Shown one piece after another: positions 48,471 through 61,432 of a DNA stretch of 64,000 nt. Origin of the DNA: Gammaproteobacteria bacterium UBA4421 (GTDB lineage: Bacteria; Pseudomonadota; Gammaproteobacteria; Pseudomonadales; Azotimanducaceae); contig DGQF01000006.1 of NCBI GenBank assembly GCA_002389675.1, forward strand, positions 1 through 64,000, written 5' to 3'. How positions within the stretch are numbered: the first letter of the stretch is position 1; each line of letters opens with the position of its first letter. A model generated the notes under the pieces. It was not told where the DNA came from. It saw only the letters and a program-made list of their open reading frames with translations, and ran no database searches. The position numbers were made by a program, and so were the translations under genes.

Positions 48471-51400
48471 GCCCGCACAGCACACAATTTATACATTTAC
48501 ACGTGCATAGCGAATTTTCACTGGCAGACAGTTTGTTGAAAGTGAAACCGCTGGTGAAGCATTTGGCGGCGGAAGATTTTCCGGCATTGGCGCTAACTGA
48601 CGCGGGTAATCTGTTTGGACTGGTCAAATTTTACGAGGCTTGCTTGGGTCAAGGAATTAAGCCTTTACTTGGCGCAGAGGTGCGCGTGGTGGCCAGTGAT
48701 GAGGATGAGCAAACCGGCAAGCGCTTGGTTCTGCTCGCGATGAATCCAGTCGGGTACGCCAATCTGCTTAAGTTAGTGTCCGCCGGTTATACCACCGTCG
48801 CTGAGCGGGGCCGTCTGTCGCAGGCCGATGTCTTTGCCGCAAACGAAGGGTTGATTGCCCTCTCTGGCGGTGTTGCCGGCCACTTGTGGCATCTTGCGCA
48901 GAATAACGATCCGTCGCCTCTAGTGCATCGCGTTAATCAATGGAAACAGGTTTTTGGAGACCGTTATTATTTGGAGTTGACGCGTACGGGGCGCTCTGAT
49001 GAAGAAGCTGTGCTGCATCGCTTGGTCGATATTGCCTCACAACTGAACGTCGGTGTGGTGGCGACTAACGATGTCTGTTTCATGCAGGCGCAGGATTATG
49101 AAGCTCATGAAACGCGCGTTTGTATCGCTGAAGGGCGAGCGTTGGACGATCCGCGGCGCGAGCGTCGCTATAGTGATCAACAATATCTAAAGACCACTCA
49201 AGAGATGACTGAGCTGTTTTCTGATTTGCCTGAGGCGTTGTCTAATACGGTTGAAATTGCCAAGCGATGTAGCGTCCCAGTCGAATTGGGCACCTATTAT
49301 CTACCCGATTATCCTATCCCGGCCGACGCCACGCTAGAAAGTTTTTTGCAGCAGACCGCTCAAGAAGGGTTAGCTAGACGAATCGCAGATCGAGGTTTGT
49401 TGGCGCAAGATGCCAGCTTGCAGGATTATGAAGCGCGCTTAGATTTTGAGTTGAACGTCATTAACCAGATGGGGTTCGCAGGCTATTTTCTAATTGTCAT
49501 GGAATTCATCGCCTGGGCCAAAAAAGAGGCTATTCCTGTGGGTCCCGGACGCGGCTCCGGGGCAGGTTCACTGGTTGCTTATTGTCTAGAGATTACGGAT
49601 CTGGATCCGCTGGAATATGATTTATTATTTGAGCGTTTTTTGAATCCAGAGCGGGTGTCAATGCCTGACTTTGACGTGGATTTTTGTATGGAAGGTCGCG
49701 ACCGGGTGATTGCGCACGTGAGTGAGCATTACGGGCAAAACGCGGTCAGTCAAATCATCACTTTTGGCACCATGGCGGCCAAGGCCGTGGTGAGAGATGT
49801 CGCGAGAGTTCAGGGCAAACCTTATGGGTTAGCCGATAAATTGTCTAAGCTGATTCCGTTTGAAGTTGGCATGACGCTGAACAAGGCGATGGAGGAAAGT
49901 TCAGATTTAAAGACGTTTGTCGAAAGCTCTGATGAAGCTGGTGAGATCATGGATATGGCGTACAAGCTGGAAGGCATTGTGCGTAACGTGGGCCGTCATG
50001 CCGGAGGCGTTGTCATCGCGCCGAGTGCGCTCACTGATTTTGTGCCGCTTTACACAGAAGAATTAGGTGGCGCGTTGGTGTCTCAATTCGACAAAGATGA
50101 TGTTGAGCGCGCAGGCTTGGTCAAGTTTGACTTTTTGGGCCTCAAGACGTTAACCATCATTGATTGGACGGTCCAGGCGATTAATGCCAGCCGCGCTGAG
50201 GGTGAACCGGTTATAGATATCGCGCGTATTCCGCTAGATGACCCAGCCACGTTTAAGTTGTTGCGAGCGGCGGATACCACCGGAATATTCCAGCTTGAAT
50301 CTCGCGGCATGAAAGACCTTATCGCGAAGTTAAAGCCGGACAATATCAATGACATTATCGCATTGGTGGCATTGTTTCGACCCGGCCCACTGCAGTCTGG
50401 CGCTGATGCGGACTATATCAATAGAAAGCATAAGATAGAGCCTGTGGTCTATCCGCACAAAAAGCTGGAGCCTGTATTGGAGGGCACCTATGGCGTTGTC
50501 CTATACCAAGAACAGGTGATGCAAGTGGCGCAGGAGCTGGCGGGTTTCAGTTTAGGCCAAGCGGATTTGTTGCGGCGGGCGATGGGCAAGAAAAAGCCCG
50601 AAGAGATGGCGCGGGTGCGTGACCAATTTCTGACCGGTACGGCAGATCATGGCATCGATTCAAAGCTGGCTAACGAGATTTTTGATCTCATGGAAAAATT
50701 TGCCGGTTATGCATTCAACAAATCGCACTCTGCGACTTATGCGGTGGTTAGTTTTCAAACCGCGTGGTTAAAGACGCATCATCCGGCGGCATTTATGGCG
50801 GCTAACCTTTCCGCTGAAATGCAGAATATTGATCGAATTGTCATCTTGGTGGATGAACTGCGTCAGATGGAGGTGGCGCTTTTGCCGCCAAGTGTGAATC
50901 TCAGTGAATACCGATTTTCGGCAGAAGATAATCGAATTGTATATGGCTTAGGCGCGGTCAGGGGAGTGGGTGAAGGACCCGTTGCCGCAATTGTTGAAGC
51001 GCGAGCGGCCGGAAAATTTGTGGATTTATATGATTTTTGTCGCCGTATAGATGGCAAGAAACTTAATAAACGTGTGCTCGAGGCGCTGATTACTTCGGGT
51101 GCAATGGACGAATTTGGTGGTCCTGAAGAAGATTTGAATGCCATCCGTGCGCGGCTTCGAGCGACATTGCCGCTAGCGCTGCACAGCGCCGAGCAACAGG
51201 CCAATGATGCGGCGGCTGGGATTACTGATATGTTTGGTGGTATAGACGGCGCTAAAACGGATGACCGTGTTGACCCAGTGTCGGCCCCACCGCTGTCCAA
51301 TCGTGAGCGCTTGCAGGGTGAAAAAGACGCGCTTGGGCTTTATCTCACCGGGCATCCGATTGGTGACTATGAGCATGAGCTGCGTTTTTTTTGCAAACGT

Positions 51401-51946
51401 AAAATTAACGATCTGCGTGCTGAAAAAAAGACGCAATGGGTCAGTGGCATGGTCGTGAGCTCGCGAGTGATGAAAAGTCGGCGGGGCGCACCCATGTGTT
51501 TTCTGGTTTTGGATGATCGCAGTGCTCGTCTTGAGGTCTCGTTGTTTCCGGAGGCCTTTGAAAAATTTGGGTCAAAAATTGTAAAAGATGAGCTTTTGGT
51601 GATTGAGGGGGAAGTGCAAGCTGACGATTTTTCAGGTGGATTGGCTTTGCGCGCGGAAAAAGTCTATTCGATTGCGCAAGCTCGTCAGAAATTCAGCGAA
51701 GGTGTGGTGATCGATTTTCGTCAGAATCAGCTGCCCTCAAATTTCGGTGCTCGGCTCAAGCAAGTGATTACACCTTATCGTGCTTCAACTGACGGCTGTC
51801 CCATTAAAGTCTGGTACGCCGCGAGTGATGCCCAGGCACGTATTCATTTGGGAGAGAATTGGCAGGTGCAGGCGCATGATGAACTGTTAAGGCACTTGAA
51901 CCGTGAATTCGATGATTGTGCGCGGCTGGATTACACCCGTTCTTAA
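48467..51946 (+). CDS. dnaE: DNA polymerase III alpha subunit
   Basis: 1159-residue replicative polymerase, matching E. coli DnaE (1160). Order: PHP domain ([14 protein letters not shown] at the start), palm with catalytic acids in [13 protein letters not shown], thumb and fingers ([16 protein letters not shown]), tandem helix-hairpin-helix, OB fold and C-terminal tau-binding region. ATG 48467 overlaps the rnhB stop. tilS follows 11 bp later; accA, usual here, is missing. Confidence 0.98.
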   Translation: MSPHSTQFIHLHVHSEFSLADSLLKVKPLVKHLAAEDFPALALTDAGNLFGLVKFYEACLGQGIKPLLGAEVRVVASDEDEQTGKRLVLLAMNPVGYANLLKLVSAGYTTVAERGRLSQADVFAANEGLIALSGGVAGHLWHLAQNNDPSPLVHRVNQWKQVFGDRYYLELTRTGRSDEEAVLHRLVDIASQLNVGVVATNDVCFMQAQDYEAHETRVCIAEGRALDDPRRERRYSDQQYLKTTQEMTELFSDLPEALSNTVEIAKRCSVPVELGTYYLPDYPIPADATLESFLQQTAQEGLARRIADRGLLAQDASLQDYEARLDFELNVINQMGFAGYFLIVMEFIAWAKKEAIPVGPGRGSGAGSLVAYCLEITDLDPLEYDLLFERFLNPERVSMPDFDVDFCMEGRDRVIAHVSEHYGQNAVSQIITFGTMAAKAVVRDVARVQGKPYGLADKLSKLIPFEVGMTLNKAMEESSDLKTFVESSDEAGEIMDMAYKLEGIVRNVGRHAGGVVIAPSALTDFVPLYTEELGGALVSQFDKDDVERAGLVKFDFLGLKTLTIIDWTVQAINASRAEGEPVIDIARIPLDDPATFKLLRAADTTGIFQLESRGMKDLIAKLKPDNINDIIALVALFRPGPLQSGADADYINRKHKIEPVVYPHKKLEPVLEGTYGVVLYQEQVMQVAQELAGFSLGQADLLRRAMGKKKPEEMARVRDQFLTGTADHGIDSKLANEIFDLMEKFAGYAFNKSHSATYAVVSFQTAWLKTHHPAAFMAANLSAEMQNIDRIVILVDELRQMEVALLPPSVNLSEYRFSAEDNRIVYGLGAVRGVGEGPVAAIVEARAAGKFVDLYDFCRRIDGKKLNKRVLEALITSGAMDEFGGPEEDLNAIRARLRATLPLALHSAEQQANDAAAGITDMFGGIDGAKTDDRVDPVSAPPLSNRERLQGEKDALGLYLTGHPIGDYEHELRFFCKRKINDLRAEKKTQWVSGMVVSSRVMKSRRGAPMCFLVLDDRSARLEVSLFPEAFEKFGSKIVKDELLVIEGEVQADDFSGGLALRAEKVYSIAQARQKFSEGVVIDFRQNQLPSNFGARLKQVITPYRASTDGCPIKVWYAASDAQARIHLGENWQVQAHDELLRHLNREFDDCARLDYTRS

Positions 51947-51957
51947 GGGAGGATCTG

Positions 51958-53295
51958 ATGTCGATAGCGTCTGGTGATAACGGAGTTACTCCGGCTGAAG
52001 ATATACGCTCGCCTATAGAGGCATTGGTAACTCATGCATTGGTGTCATCACAGCCCAAACGGGTTTGGGTTGCCTTTAGTGGCGGCGTTGATTCGACCGC
52101 GCTCTTGCTGGCCTCTCAGGCGGTTATAGCCGAGTTACCCTTTGATGTGGAGCTAATTGCGCTGCATGTTAATCATAATTTGCAGCCAGCGGCTGCGAAT
52201 TGGCAGCGCCAAGTCGAGCGCTTTTGCAGGGAAAAACAAATTCAGTGTTTGAGTGTTGCCGCGGATGTGGCGGTGGCTGGTAATTTAGAGGCCAATGCCC
52301 GTGAATCGCGCTATCAGTTATTTGCGAAATACGTACAACAAACTGATGTGCTGTTGTTGGGGCATCACCAGTCAGACCAGATGGAAACCGTGCTTTACCG
52401 GTTATTTCAGGGCCGTGGGCTTTTGCCGATGCGGGCCAAAGGTCGCTTGGGAGAGGGCGGTTTTCGGCGGCCTCTGTTGCCGTTGCCGCGAGCTAAACTG
52501 ATTGATTATGTGCGCGCACATGGCGCGACTTGGGTCGAAGATGGCAGCAACGCGGATGTTAAACTGGCACGTAACTTTCTAAGACATGAAATTTTACCGT
52601 TGCTGCAGAAGCGATGGCGGGACCTACATGGTGCGGTAGAGCGCGTGGTGTGGGTGCAAAGAGGCAGTGACCAAGCGTTGGCGCATGAAGTAGCTAAATA
52701 TCCTGATCAGGTGGCCTTAACGGCGTTGCCTGAGTCTTTGGCTGCACGGTTGGCCTGGTTGCGGAGTTATCTCAATGCGCGGCATTTCTATACCGTGAGT
52801 GATCGAGCGCTGACCGAATTTTGCCGGCAGATGACGCAAACGAGCTTGGCGCAATTGCACTGTGGTGAATCTGCATCCCTCTATGCGTACGCTGACCATC
52901 TGCACTTCGTCAAGGCATTTAATGATCCATCCGAGCCCACTGAATTGTTGCGCCTTGGTGAAAAACTAAGCTTGGACCACGGCGTTTTATCGTTAGAAGT
53001 TGCGGTCATGTCCTCGCCGCATACTTTTGTTTATTTGGGACCGATGCGGGTGGGTTTTCGGCGTGGAGGAGAGCGCTTAGGCGACCAGAGTGGTGCACGT
53101 TCTTTAAAGCAGATATTTAATACCGCAAAGGTGCCACCGTGGAATCGACCGTTTTATCCGTTGCTCTTTATTCGTGAAAAATTGGTTTGTGTGCCCGGTT
53201 TGGCCGCGGTAAATAGGCCCGCGCCGGATGAATCGCAATTATGTGTCGCTCACTGGGCACCTTCAATAGAGCAAAAAACGGAAATAAGCGGGTAA
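51958..53295 (+). CDS. tilS: tRNA(Ile)-lysidine synthase
   Basis: 445-residue N-type ATP pyrophosphatase that adds lysine to C34 of tRNA-Ile(CAU). The P-loop SGGVDS is at 41-46; LGHHQSDQMETVLYRLFQGRG is the family-specific catalytic segment, and NFLRHEILPLL follows. A substrate-binding C-terminal domain is present (RRGGERL). ATG 51958 has GGGAGGA just upstream. It follows dnaE directly and is followed by the 195-bp pyrG leader region. Confidence 0.95.
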   Translation: MSIASGDNGVTPAEDIRSPIEALVTHALVSSQPKRVWVAFSGGVDSTALLLASQAVIAELPFDVELIALHVNHNLQPAAANWQRQVERFCREKQIQCLSVAADVAVAGNLEANARESRYQLFAKYVQQTDVLLLGHHQSDQMETVLYRLFQGRGLLPMRAKGRLGEGGFRRPLLPLPRAKLIDYVRAHGATWVEDGSNADVKLARNFLRHEILPLLQKRWRDLHGAVERVVWVQRGSDQALAHEVAKYPDQVALTALPESLAARLAWLRSYLNARHFYTVSDRALTEFCRQMTQTSLAQLHCGESASLYAYADHLHFVKAFNDPSEPTELLRLGEKLSLDHGVLSLEVAVMSSPHTFVYLGPMRVGFRRGGERLGDQSGARSLKQIFNTAKVPPWNRPFYPLLFIREKLVCVPGLAAVNRPAPDESQLCVAHWAPSIEQKTEISG

Positions 53296-53355
53296 TAAGT
53301 GTGTCTCAAGATTGAGCTTATAAGCCTCCTTTGTTAACCTACAACGCCATCTCGG

Positions 53356-53374
53356 TCAGGCCAATTTGGCCTGA
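53356..53374. repeat. 19-bp perfect palindrome upstream of pyrG
   Basis: TCAGGCCAA, one T, TTGGCCTGA form a nearly perfect inverted repeat with a single central base. No T run follows on either strand, so it is not an obvious intrinsic terminator; an operator for a dimeric regulator is possible. The rest of the tilS-pyrG gap (53296-53490) shows no strong -35/-10 pair. Confidence 0.5.
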
Positions 53375-53421
53375 GATTCTCTTCGCTGATTGTTTTATAT
53401 ACAGGCTTGTTGGCCCGTTGA

Positions 53422-55143
<1,722 letters not shown>

Positions 55144-55255
55144 TCTCACGGGTATGAGGTTTATGGCGAGCCGATCATGGTTTTGTTGCGCCATTGGGTT
55201 TTTTAACGCCAAACGGGGCCAAACGACGGCCACGCTTCAAAAAGGATTTCAGTAA

Positions 55256-57405
<2,150 letters not shown>

Positions 57406-57410
57406 TCGCC

Positions 57411-57689
57411 GTGAAAGTGCTGGTATTAATGGTGTCGCTGATCTTGGTCTACTTGCAATATACCCTTTGGTTCGGGCCTTCAGGGCATTTCGCACAAGAG
57501 CGCCTGCGCGCTCAGCTGGCCCAGTATGAAGCAAAAGTAGAGGTGCTGGAGCAAGGGAATCGGATGCTCACGGCTGAAGTTCGAGCGCTCAAACGAGGCA
57601 ATAGCGCTTTGGAAGCGCGCGCGCGTGAAGATTTAGGCTTAATTAAATCCGATGAAGTGTTTTATCTGACGCCAGAAGGGCAACGGTAA
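57411..57689 (+). CDS. ftsB: Cell division protein FtsB, GTG start
   Basis: 92-residue bitopic divisome protein linking FtsQ and FtsL. A short cytoplasmic start, one membrane span (about 3-19) with the YLQYTLWFG motif, and a periplasmic coiled coil (about 30-70) ending in AREDLGLIKSDEVFY match the family. GTG 57411 is 5 bp after eno. In relatives ispD and ispF come next; here truD follows after 4 bp. Confidence 0.94.
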   Translation: MKVLVLMVSLILVYLQYTLWFGPSGHFAQERLRAQLAQYEAKVEVLEQGNRMLTAEVRALKRGNSALEARAREDLGLIKSDEVFYLTPEGQR

Positions 57690-57693
57690 TCCG

Positions 57694-58662
57694 GTGAACA
57701 CTGCGCCAACTGCACATATCAAACAACAAACCTCGCACTTTGAAGTTACCGAAGATCTGGGGATGGAATTCTCTGGTTCAGGCGAGCATGTGTATTTTTA
57801 TGTCGAGAAAGAAAGTCTCAATACTGCTGATGTGGCCAGCCAGTTAGCGCAGTCGTATGGGTTGCGGTTGCAGGATGTAGGTTACGCGGGGTTAAAAGAT
57901 AAACATGCAGTCACGCGGCAGTGGTTCAGCGTGCCTGTTTCTGGTGACCGATGGCAACTTGATCATCCTGATGTGCGCTGTCTCGAGGTCCAGCGCCACA
58001 ACAAGAAGCTCCGGCGTGGCGATCATCGAGGCAACAGATTCAAAATATGCCTCAGTAATTGCGCCCCGGATGTTCACTCGCTTGTGGCGAGCATGGCTGA
58101 GGGTTTCCCGAATTTTTTTGGCCCCCAGCGTGTCTCCTGTGCCAACGTCACCCGAGCCTTAGAATGGTTGGCAAACAGTGGATTAGGACCGCGCCCGGCT
58201 GGGGCGCAGCCGGCGAAGCCTGCCAGCGGTCGTCAACGAGGTCGCTCTGTTCGATCGAAGCGTCAGGGTTGGCATATGTCTGTGTTGCGCAGCCATTTGT
58301 TTAACGCGGTTTTGGAGCAGCGCAGGGTTGCCGGCAATCACGCACAGCTGATTGATGGCGATGTTGAGTGGGGAAATATGCCGACGGGGCCGTTGTGGGG
58401 GCGTGGACGTTCGGCCACCGCGGGTCTTGCGGCGGAGATAGAGCGGCACGCATTGGCATCCCACGCAGATACTTGCGCGGCGCTTGAGTTTGCGGGTGTT
58501 ACGCAGGCCAGACGTCCGCTTATGGTTGTGCCGCAGGGGTTCGATGCGAGCCATGACGGGGACTGCGTCACGCTACAGTTCAGTTTGCCGCCGGGTGCGT
58601 ACGCAACGGCTTTGCTTGCCGATAAATTGAATATTCTCGACGACAGTAAAGCCAATGAGTAG
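57694..58662 (+). CDS. truD: tRNA pseudouridine(13) synthase TruD, GTG start
   Basis: 322-residue enzyme making pseudouridine 13 in tRNA-Glu. The catalytic Asp lies in [27 protein letters not shown] marks the conserved core, and an inserted TRUD domain follows. It is slightly shorter than E. coli TruD (349), mainly within the insertion, which contains a basic Gly/Ala/Lys-rich stretch. It overlaps pcm by 8 nt. Confidence 0.94.
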   Translation: MNTAPTAHIKQQTSHFEVTEDLGMEFSGSGEHVYFYVEKESLNTADVASQLAQSYGLRLQDVGYAGLKDKHAVTRQWFSVPVSGDRWQLDHPDVRCLEVQRHNKKLRRGDHRGNRFKICLSNCAPDVHSLVASMAEGFPNFFGPQRVSCANVTRALEWLANSGLGPRPAGAQPAKPASGRQRGRSVRSKRQGWHMSVLRSHLFNAVLEQRRVAGNHAQLIDGDVEWGNMPTGPLWGRGRSATAGLAAEIERHALASHADTCAALEFAGVTQARRPLMVVPQGFDASHDGDCVTLQFSLPPGAYATALLADKLNILDDSKANE

Positions 58663-59320
58663 ATTTGATTTGCGCGGTATTGGTATGACCTCTCAGCGAA
58701 CTCGAGACCGGCTGGTTGTGCGGTTACGAGAGCGTGGGATAGAGAATGAACGTGTACTCGGTCAAGTTGCTTCAATCCCCAGGCATATATTTATTGATGA
58801 AGCGCTGGCGCATCGCGCGTATGAAGACACCTCGTTGCCCATCGGACACGGGCAAACAATTTCACAACCGTTCATTGTGGCCTTGATGACTCAATTATTG
58901 CTTGAGGTTAATCCCCTTCGAGTTTTAGAAATAGGCACAGGCTGTGGGTATCAAACCGCCATCCTTGCTCAATTGTGTCGAAAGATATTTTCAATTGAGC
59001 GTATCGATGCGCTGCATCCGGGCGCGAAAGAGCGACTTAACGCTTTAGGATTGCGTAACGCGGTCACCAAAGTGGGTGATGGTTACGAGGGTTGGGCCGT
59101 GCATGCACCGTTCGACGGGATCATTGTGACCGCCGCGCCAACCGAGGTTCCCCCTGAGTTGCTCAATCAGTTGGCCGAGGGTGGACGGATGGTTGTGCCG
59201 GTGGGCATCGATGGGGTTCAGCAACTCAAAGTCATTGATCGAACGCCTGATGGGTTTGTCACCCATCTTCACGAGCAGGTGCGTTTCGTGCCGCTTGTCG
59301 CGGGTACGTCCGCGGAATAA
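58655..59320 (+). CDS. pcm: Protein-L-isoaspartate O-methyltransferase
   Basis: 221-residue repair enzyme methylating isoaspartyl residues. [19 protein letters not shown] and the SAM motif [16 protein letters not shown] identify it, with [10 protein letters not shown] further on. Length fits E. coli Pcm (208) plus a small N-terminal part. surE, which usually lies between truD and pcm, is absent; instead truD and pcm overlap. The stop overlaps the next ATG by one base (TAATG). Confidence 0.96.
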   Translation: MSRFDLRGIGMTSQRTRDRLVVRLRERGIENERVLGQVASIPRHIFIDEALAHRAYEDTSLPIGHGQTISQPFIVALMTQLLLEVNPLRVLEIGTGCGYQTAILAQLCRKIFSIERIDALHPGAKERLNALGLRNAVTKVGDGYEGWAVHAPFDGIIVTAAPTEVPPELLNQLAEGGRMVVPVGIDGVQQLKVIDRTPDGFVTHLHEQVRFVPLVAGTSAE

Positions 59321-60204
59321 TGCAGCCGCAACGAAAAATTTCGGGTAAAGGCATATTTGGCCGGGGTATGCTCATGGGTCTTGCGGAGGTAGTGCCGGGT
59401 GTTTCTGGCGGTACTATGGCCTTTATCACCGGCATTTATGCTGAGTTGGTGACCACCATTGCAACCTTTGGGGTGCGTTCTTTGGTGCTCTTGCGTAATC
59501 CGCGTTTATTCTACAGCCACCATAATTTGTCTTTTTTATTGCTGCTTGGTGGGGGCATGGTAGTGGGTGTGGGCGTTTTTGCGCAGCTGATGCAATACCT
59601 GTTGAGTAGTTATCAACCCTTGGTATGGGCCTTTTTTAGTGGTGTGATCCTAATGTCTGCGGGAGTGATCGGGCGCCAGCTGCCTGCCAAGTTTCTTGTT
59701 ATTTATACGCCGTTGGGGACTGTTTTGGGCGTGTCCTTGCTTTGGTTGCCTGCGGCAACCGGTGAGCCAGATGCATTGCACTTTTTTTTGGGGGGTGCGG
59801 TTGCCGTATGCGCTTGGCTTTTGCCAGCAATCTCAGGTAGTTATGTGCTTTTGGCTCTGGGCTTGTATGCCCCTGTGATAGACGCACTTGCGGGCCTGAA
59901 TTATGAGGTTTTAGTGAGCTTGGGTATGGGGTGCGTTGTTGGGCTGATGTTGTTTGCACGGCTCCTAGGTTGGCTGCTCAGGCGCTGCAGAGAGCCATTG
60001 CTGAGCTTGTTAATCGGTTTTATGCTGGGTTCACTGTTCAAATTATGGCCATGGCAGGATCCGCTACAGAGCGGCGGGTGGTCTGGGCTTCTGTGGCCTT
60101 CTGACTATCTTGCGGGAGAGGCTCACATTGGGGGTGCAATTGTCATGTGTTTGGCGGGTGCTTTTTTATTATGGCTTCTGACGCGGTTCACAAGCGCCAA
60201 ATAA
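59320..60204 (+). CDS. DUF368 family membrane protein
   Basis: 294-residue polytopic protein with about eight hydrophobic segments. The N-terminal AEVVPGVSGGTMAFITGIY motif and a second similar PAISGSYVLLALGLY (about 172-186) are diagnostic of DUF368, in which these related halves resemble transporter hairpins. Members of this family have been linked to polyprenyl-phosphate recycling; that role is not shown by the sequence here. It is coupled to pcm by TAATG and precedes nlpD by 23 bp. Confidence 0.88.
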   Translation: MQPQRKISGKGIFGRGMLMGLAEVVPGVSGGTMAFITGIYAELVTTIATFGVRSLVLLRNPRLFYSHHNLSFLLLLGGGMVVGVGVFAQLMQYLLSSYQPLVWAFFSGVILMSAGVIGRQLPAKFLVIYTPLGTVLGVSLLWLPAATGEPDALHFFLGGAVAVCAWLLPAISGSYVLLALGLYAPVIDALAGLNYEVLVSLGMGCVVGLMLFARLLGWLLRRCREPLLSLLIGFMLGSLFKLWPWQDPLQSGGWSGLLWPSDYLAGEAHIGGAIVMCLAGAFLLWLLTRFTSAK

Positions 60205-60227
60205 TCCATTGGCTTTGGCCGTTATTT

Positions 60228-61001
60228 ATGCGGACGCATAAATGGCTTTATGGGGTAAGTGTGCTTGGCCTGTGTGGATGTTTGCAGGGGGGGCAACCTA
60301 CCATTGCTGAGCGCTCAGCAACGCCGCAGCGGTCGGTCTATGTGGTTAATCCCGATGGCGTTCGCAGATATACGGTGGAAAAAGGAGATACCTTATACGC
60401 TATTGCATGGCGCTTTGAGCTTGACTATCGTGGGTTGGCGGCGGCTAATGCGATCGTCTCTCCTTACACCATCTACCCAGGTCAGTTGATCGACCTCACT
60501 GTCCAGCATTCATCTGCAGCACCGGCAGCAGGGTCGAAGCCCCGGCCGAAGCCAGGCAAACCCAGTCGAGTACCCCCCAAGTCTGCACCTTTACCCAGCG
60601 AAGAGTCTGTTGACTGGGTGTGGCCATTAACTGATACGCCAAAGGTTTTATTCGGTGCCAAGGTGGCAGGCGGCGGTAGCAGCAAGGGCTTAGATTTTCA
60701 CCTGACAAAAGGACGTCGAAGCAAAAATGTTCAGGCGACCGCGGCCGGTGACGTGGTGTATGCAGGCAGTGGCATTGGAGGATTTGAGCGGCTGATTATC
60801 ATTAAGCACAGTGCCGATTTACTCAGTGCATATGGGTTCGACGGCACATTGCTGGCCAAAGAAGGCCAGCGGGTGCTGGCAGGGGCCCACATCGCTGCTA
60901 TAAAAAACCGAGGTGCGGGCCATTCAGCGTTACATTTCGAGTTGCGCAAGAAGGGCAAACCAATTGATCCGGTTCCCGTTTTGGGCAAGTTACCGAGCTA
61001 G
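60228..61001 (+). CDS. nlpD: NlpD-like LysM/M23 lipoprotein, murein amidase activator
   Basis: About 257 residues. A short signal ending LGLCGC (an acceptable but non-canonical lipobox) leads to a LysM domain (YTVEKGDTLYAIAWRF), a Pro/Lys linker and a C-terminal LytM/M23 domain (about 140-250). Zinc ligands are incomplete (AYGFD in place of AYAHN, HSALHFELR), as in E. coli NlpD, which activates amidase AmiC rather than cutting murein. ATG 60228 is chosen to give a proper signal peptide; the frame opens earlier inside the DUF368 gene. rpoS, normally next, is missing. Confidence 0.88.
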   Translation: MRTHKWLYGVSVLGLCGCLQGGQPTIAERSATPQRSVYVVNPDGVRRYTVEKGDTLYAIAWRFELDYRGLAAANAIVSPYTIYPGQLIDLTVQHSSAAPAAGSKPRPKPGKPSRVPPKSAPLPSEESVDWVWPLTDTPKVLFGAKVAGGGSSKGLDFHLTKGRRSKNVQATAAGDVVYAGSGIGGFERLIIIKHSADLLSAYGFDGTLLAKEGQRVLAGAHIAAIKNRGAGHSALHFELRKKGKPIDPVPVLGKLPS

Positions 61002-61024
61002 CGGGGCGAGTCAACTCCGCCGAA

Positions 61025-61348
61025 CTAGTGCTCGAGGAGTTCCAGCTTATTCGGTTTGCCGTCCCAGTCTTCGGCATCGGCAGGCGCGTCCTGCTTCTCG
61101 GTAATGTTCGGCCACGTTTCGGCTAATTCGGCGTTCAGTTCAAGAAAGGACTGTTGTTCTTCAGGTAGTTCGTCTTCAGAAAAAATAGCCTCTGCCGGAC
61201 ATTCCGGTTCACAAAGTGCGCAGTCGATGCACTCGTCCGGATGGATAACCAGCATATTGGGACCTTCGTAAAAACAGTCTACCGGGCACACTTCAACGCA
61301 ATCTGTGTGCTTACACTTAATACAATTTTCTCCAACAACAAAAGTCAT
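61025..61348 (-). CDS. fdxA: Seven-iron ferredoxin FdxA
   Basis: 107-residue ferredoxin carrying one [3Fe-4S] and one [4Fe-4S] cluster. [22 protein letters not shown] and [17 protein letters not shown] supply the cysteines; a charged C-terminal tail follows, ending in KLELLEH. Length equals Pseudomonas/Azotobacter FdxA (107). It converges with nlpD and is followed by mutS upstream on the same strand, the usual Pseudomonas neighbourhood. A good sigma-70-like promoter lies just upstream. Confidence 0.96.
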   Translation of the reverse strand: MTFVVGENCIKCKHTDCVEVCPVDCFYEGPNMLVIHPDECIDCALCEPECPAEAIFSEDELPEEQQSFLELNAELAETWPNITEKQDAPADAEDWDGKPNKLELLEH

Positions 61349-61378
61349 GGCGATCTACACGTCCTAGAAAAGTGGGTT

Positions 61379-61406
61379 ATTCTAGCGAATGCGTCGGCCC
61401 TGTCGA
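61379..61406 (-). promoter_or_regulatory. Sigma-70 promoter for fdxA
   Basis: On the minus strand TCGACA (61401-61406), 16 nt, TAGAAT (61379-61384): five of six matches in each hexamer. It is about 30 bp upstream of the fdxA ATG at 61348 and lies in the 84-bp mutS-fdxA gap, so fdxA can be transcribed independently of mutS. Confidence 0.55.
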
Positions 61407-61432
61407 TACCCAATTGCTGATGATTATCGTTC

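Noticed and set aside
53308..53330. Terminator after tilS (CTCA-AGAT-TGAG and GCTTATAAGC)
   Set aside because: Short AT-rich stems without a T tract.
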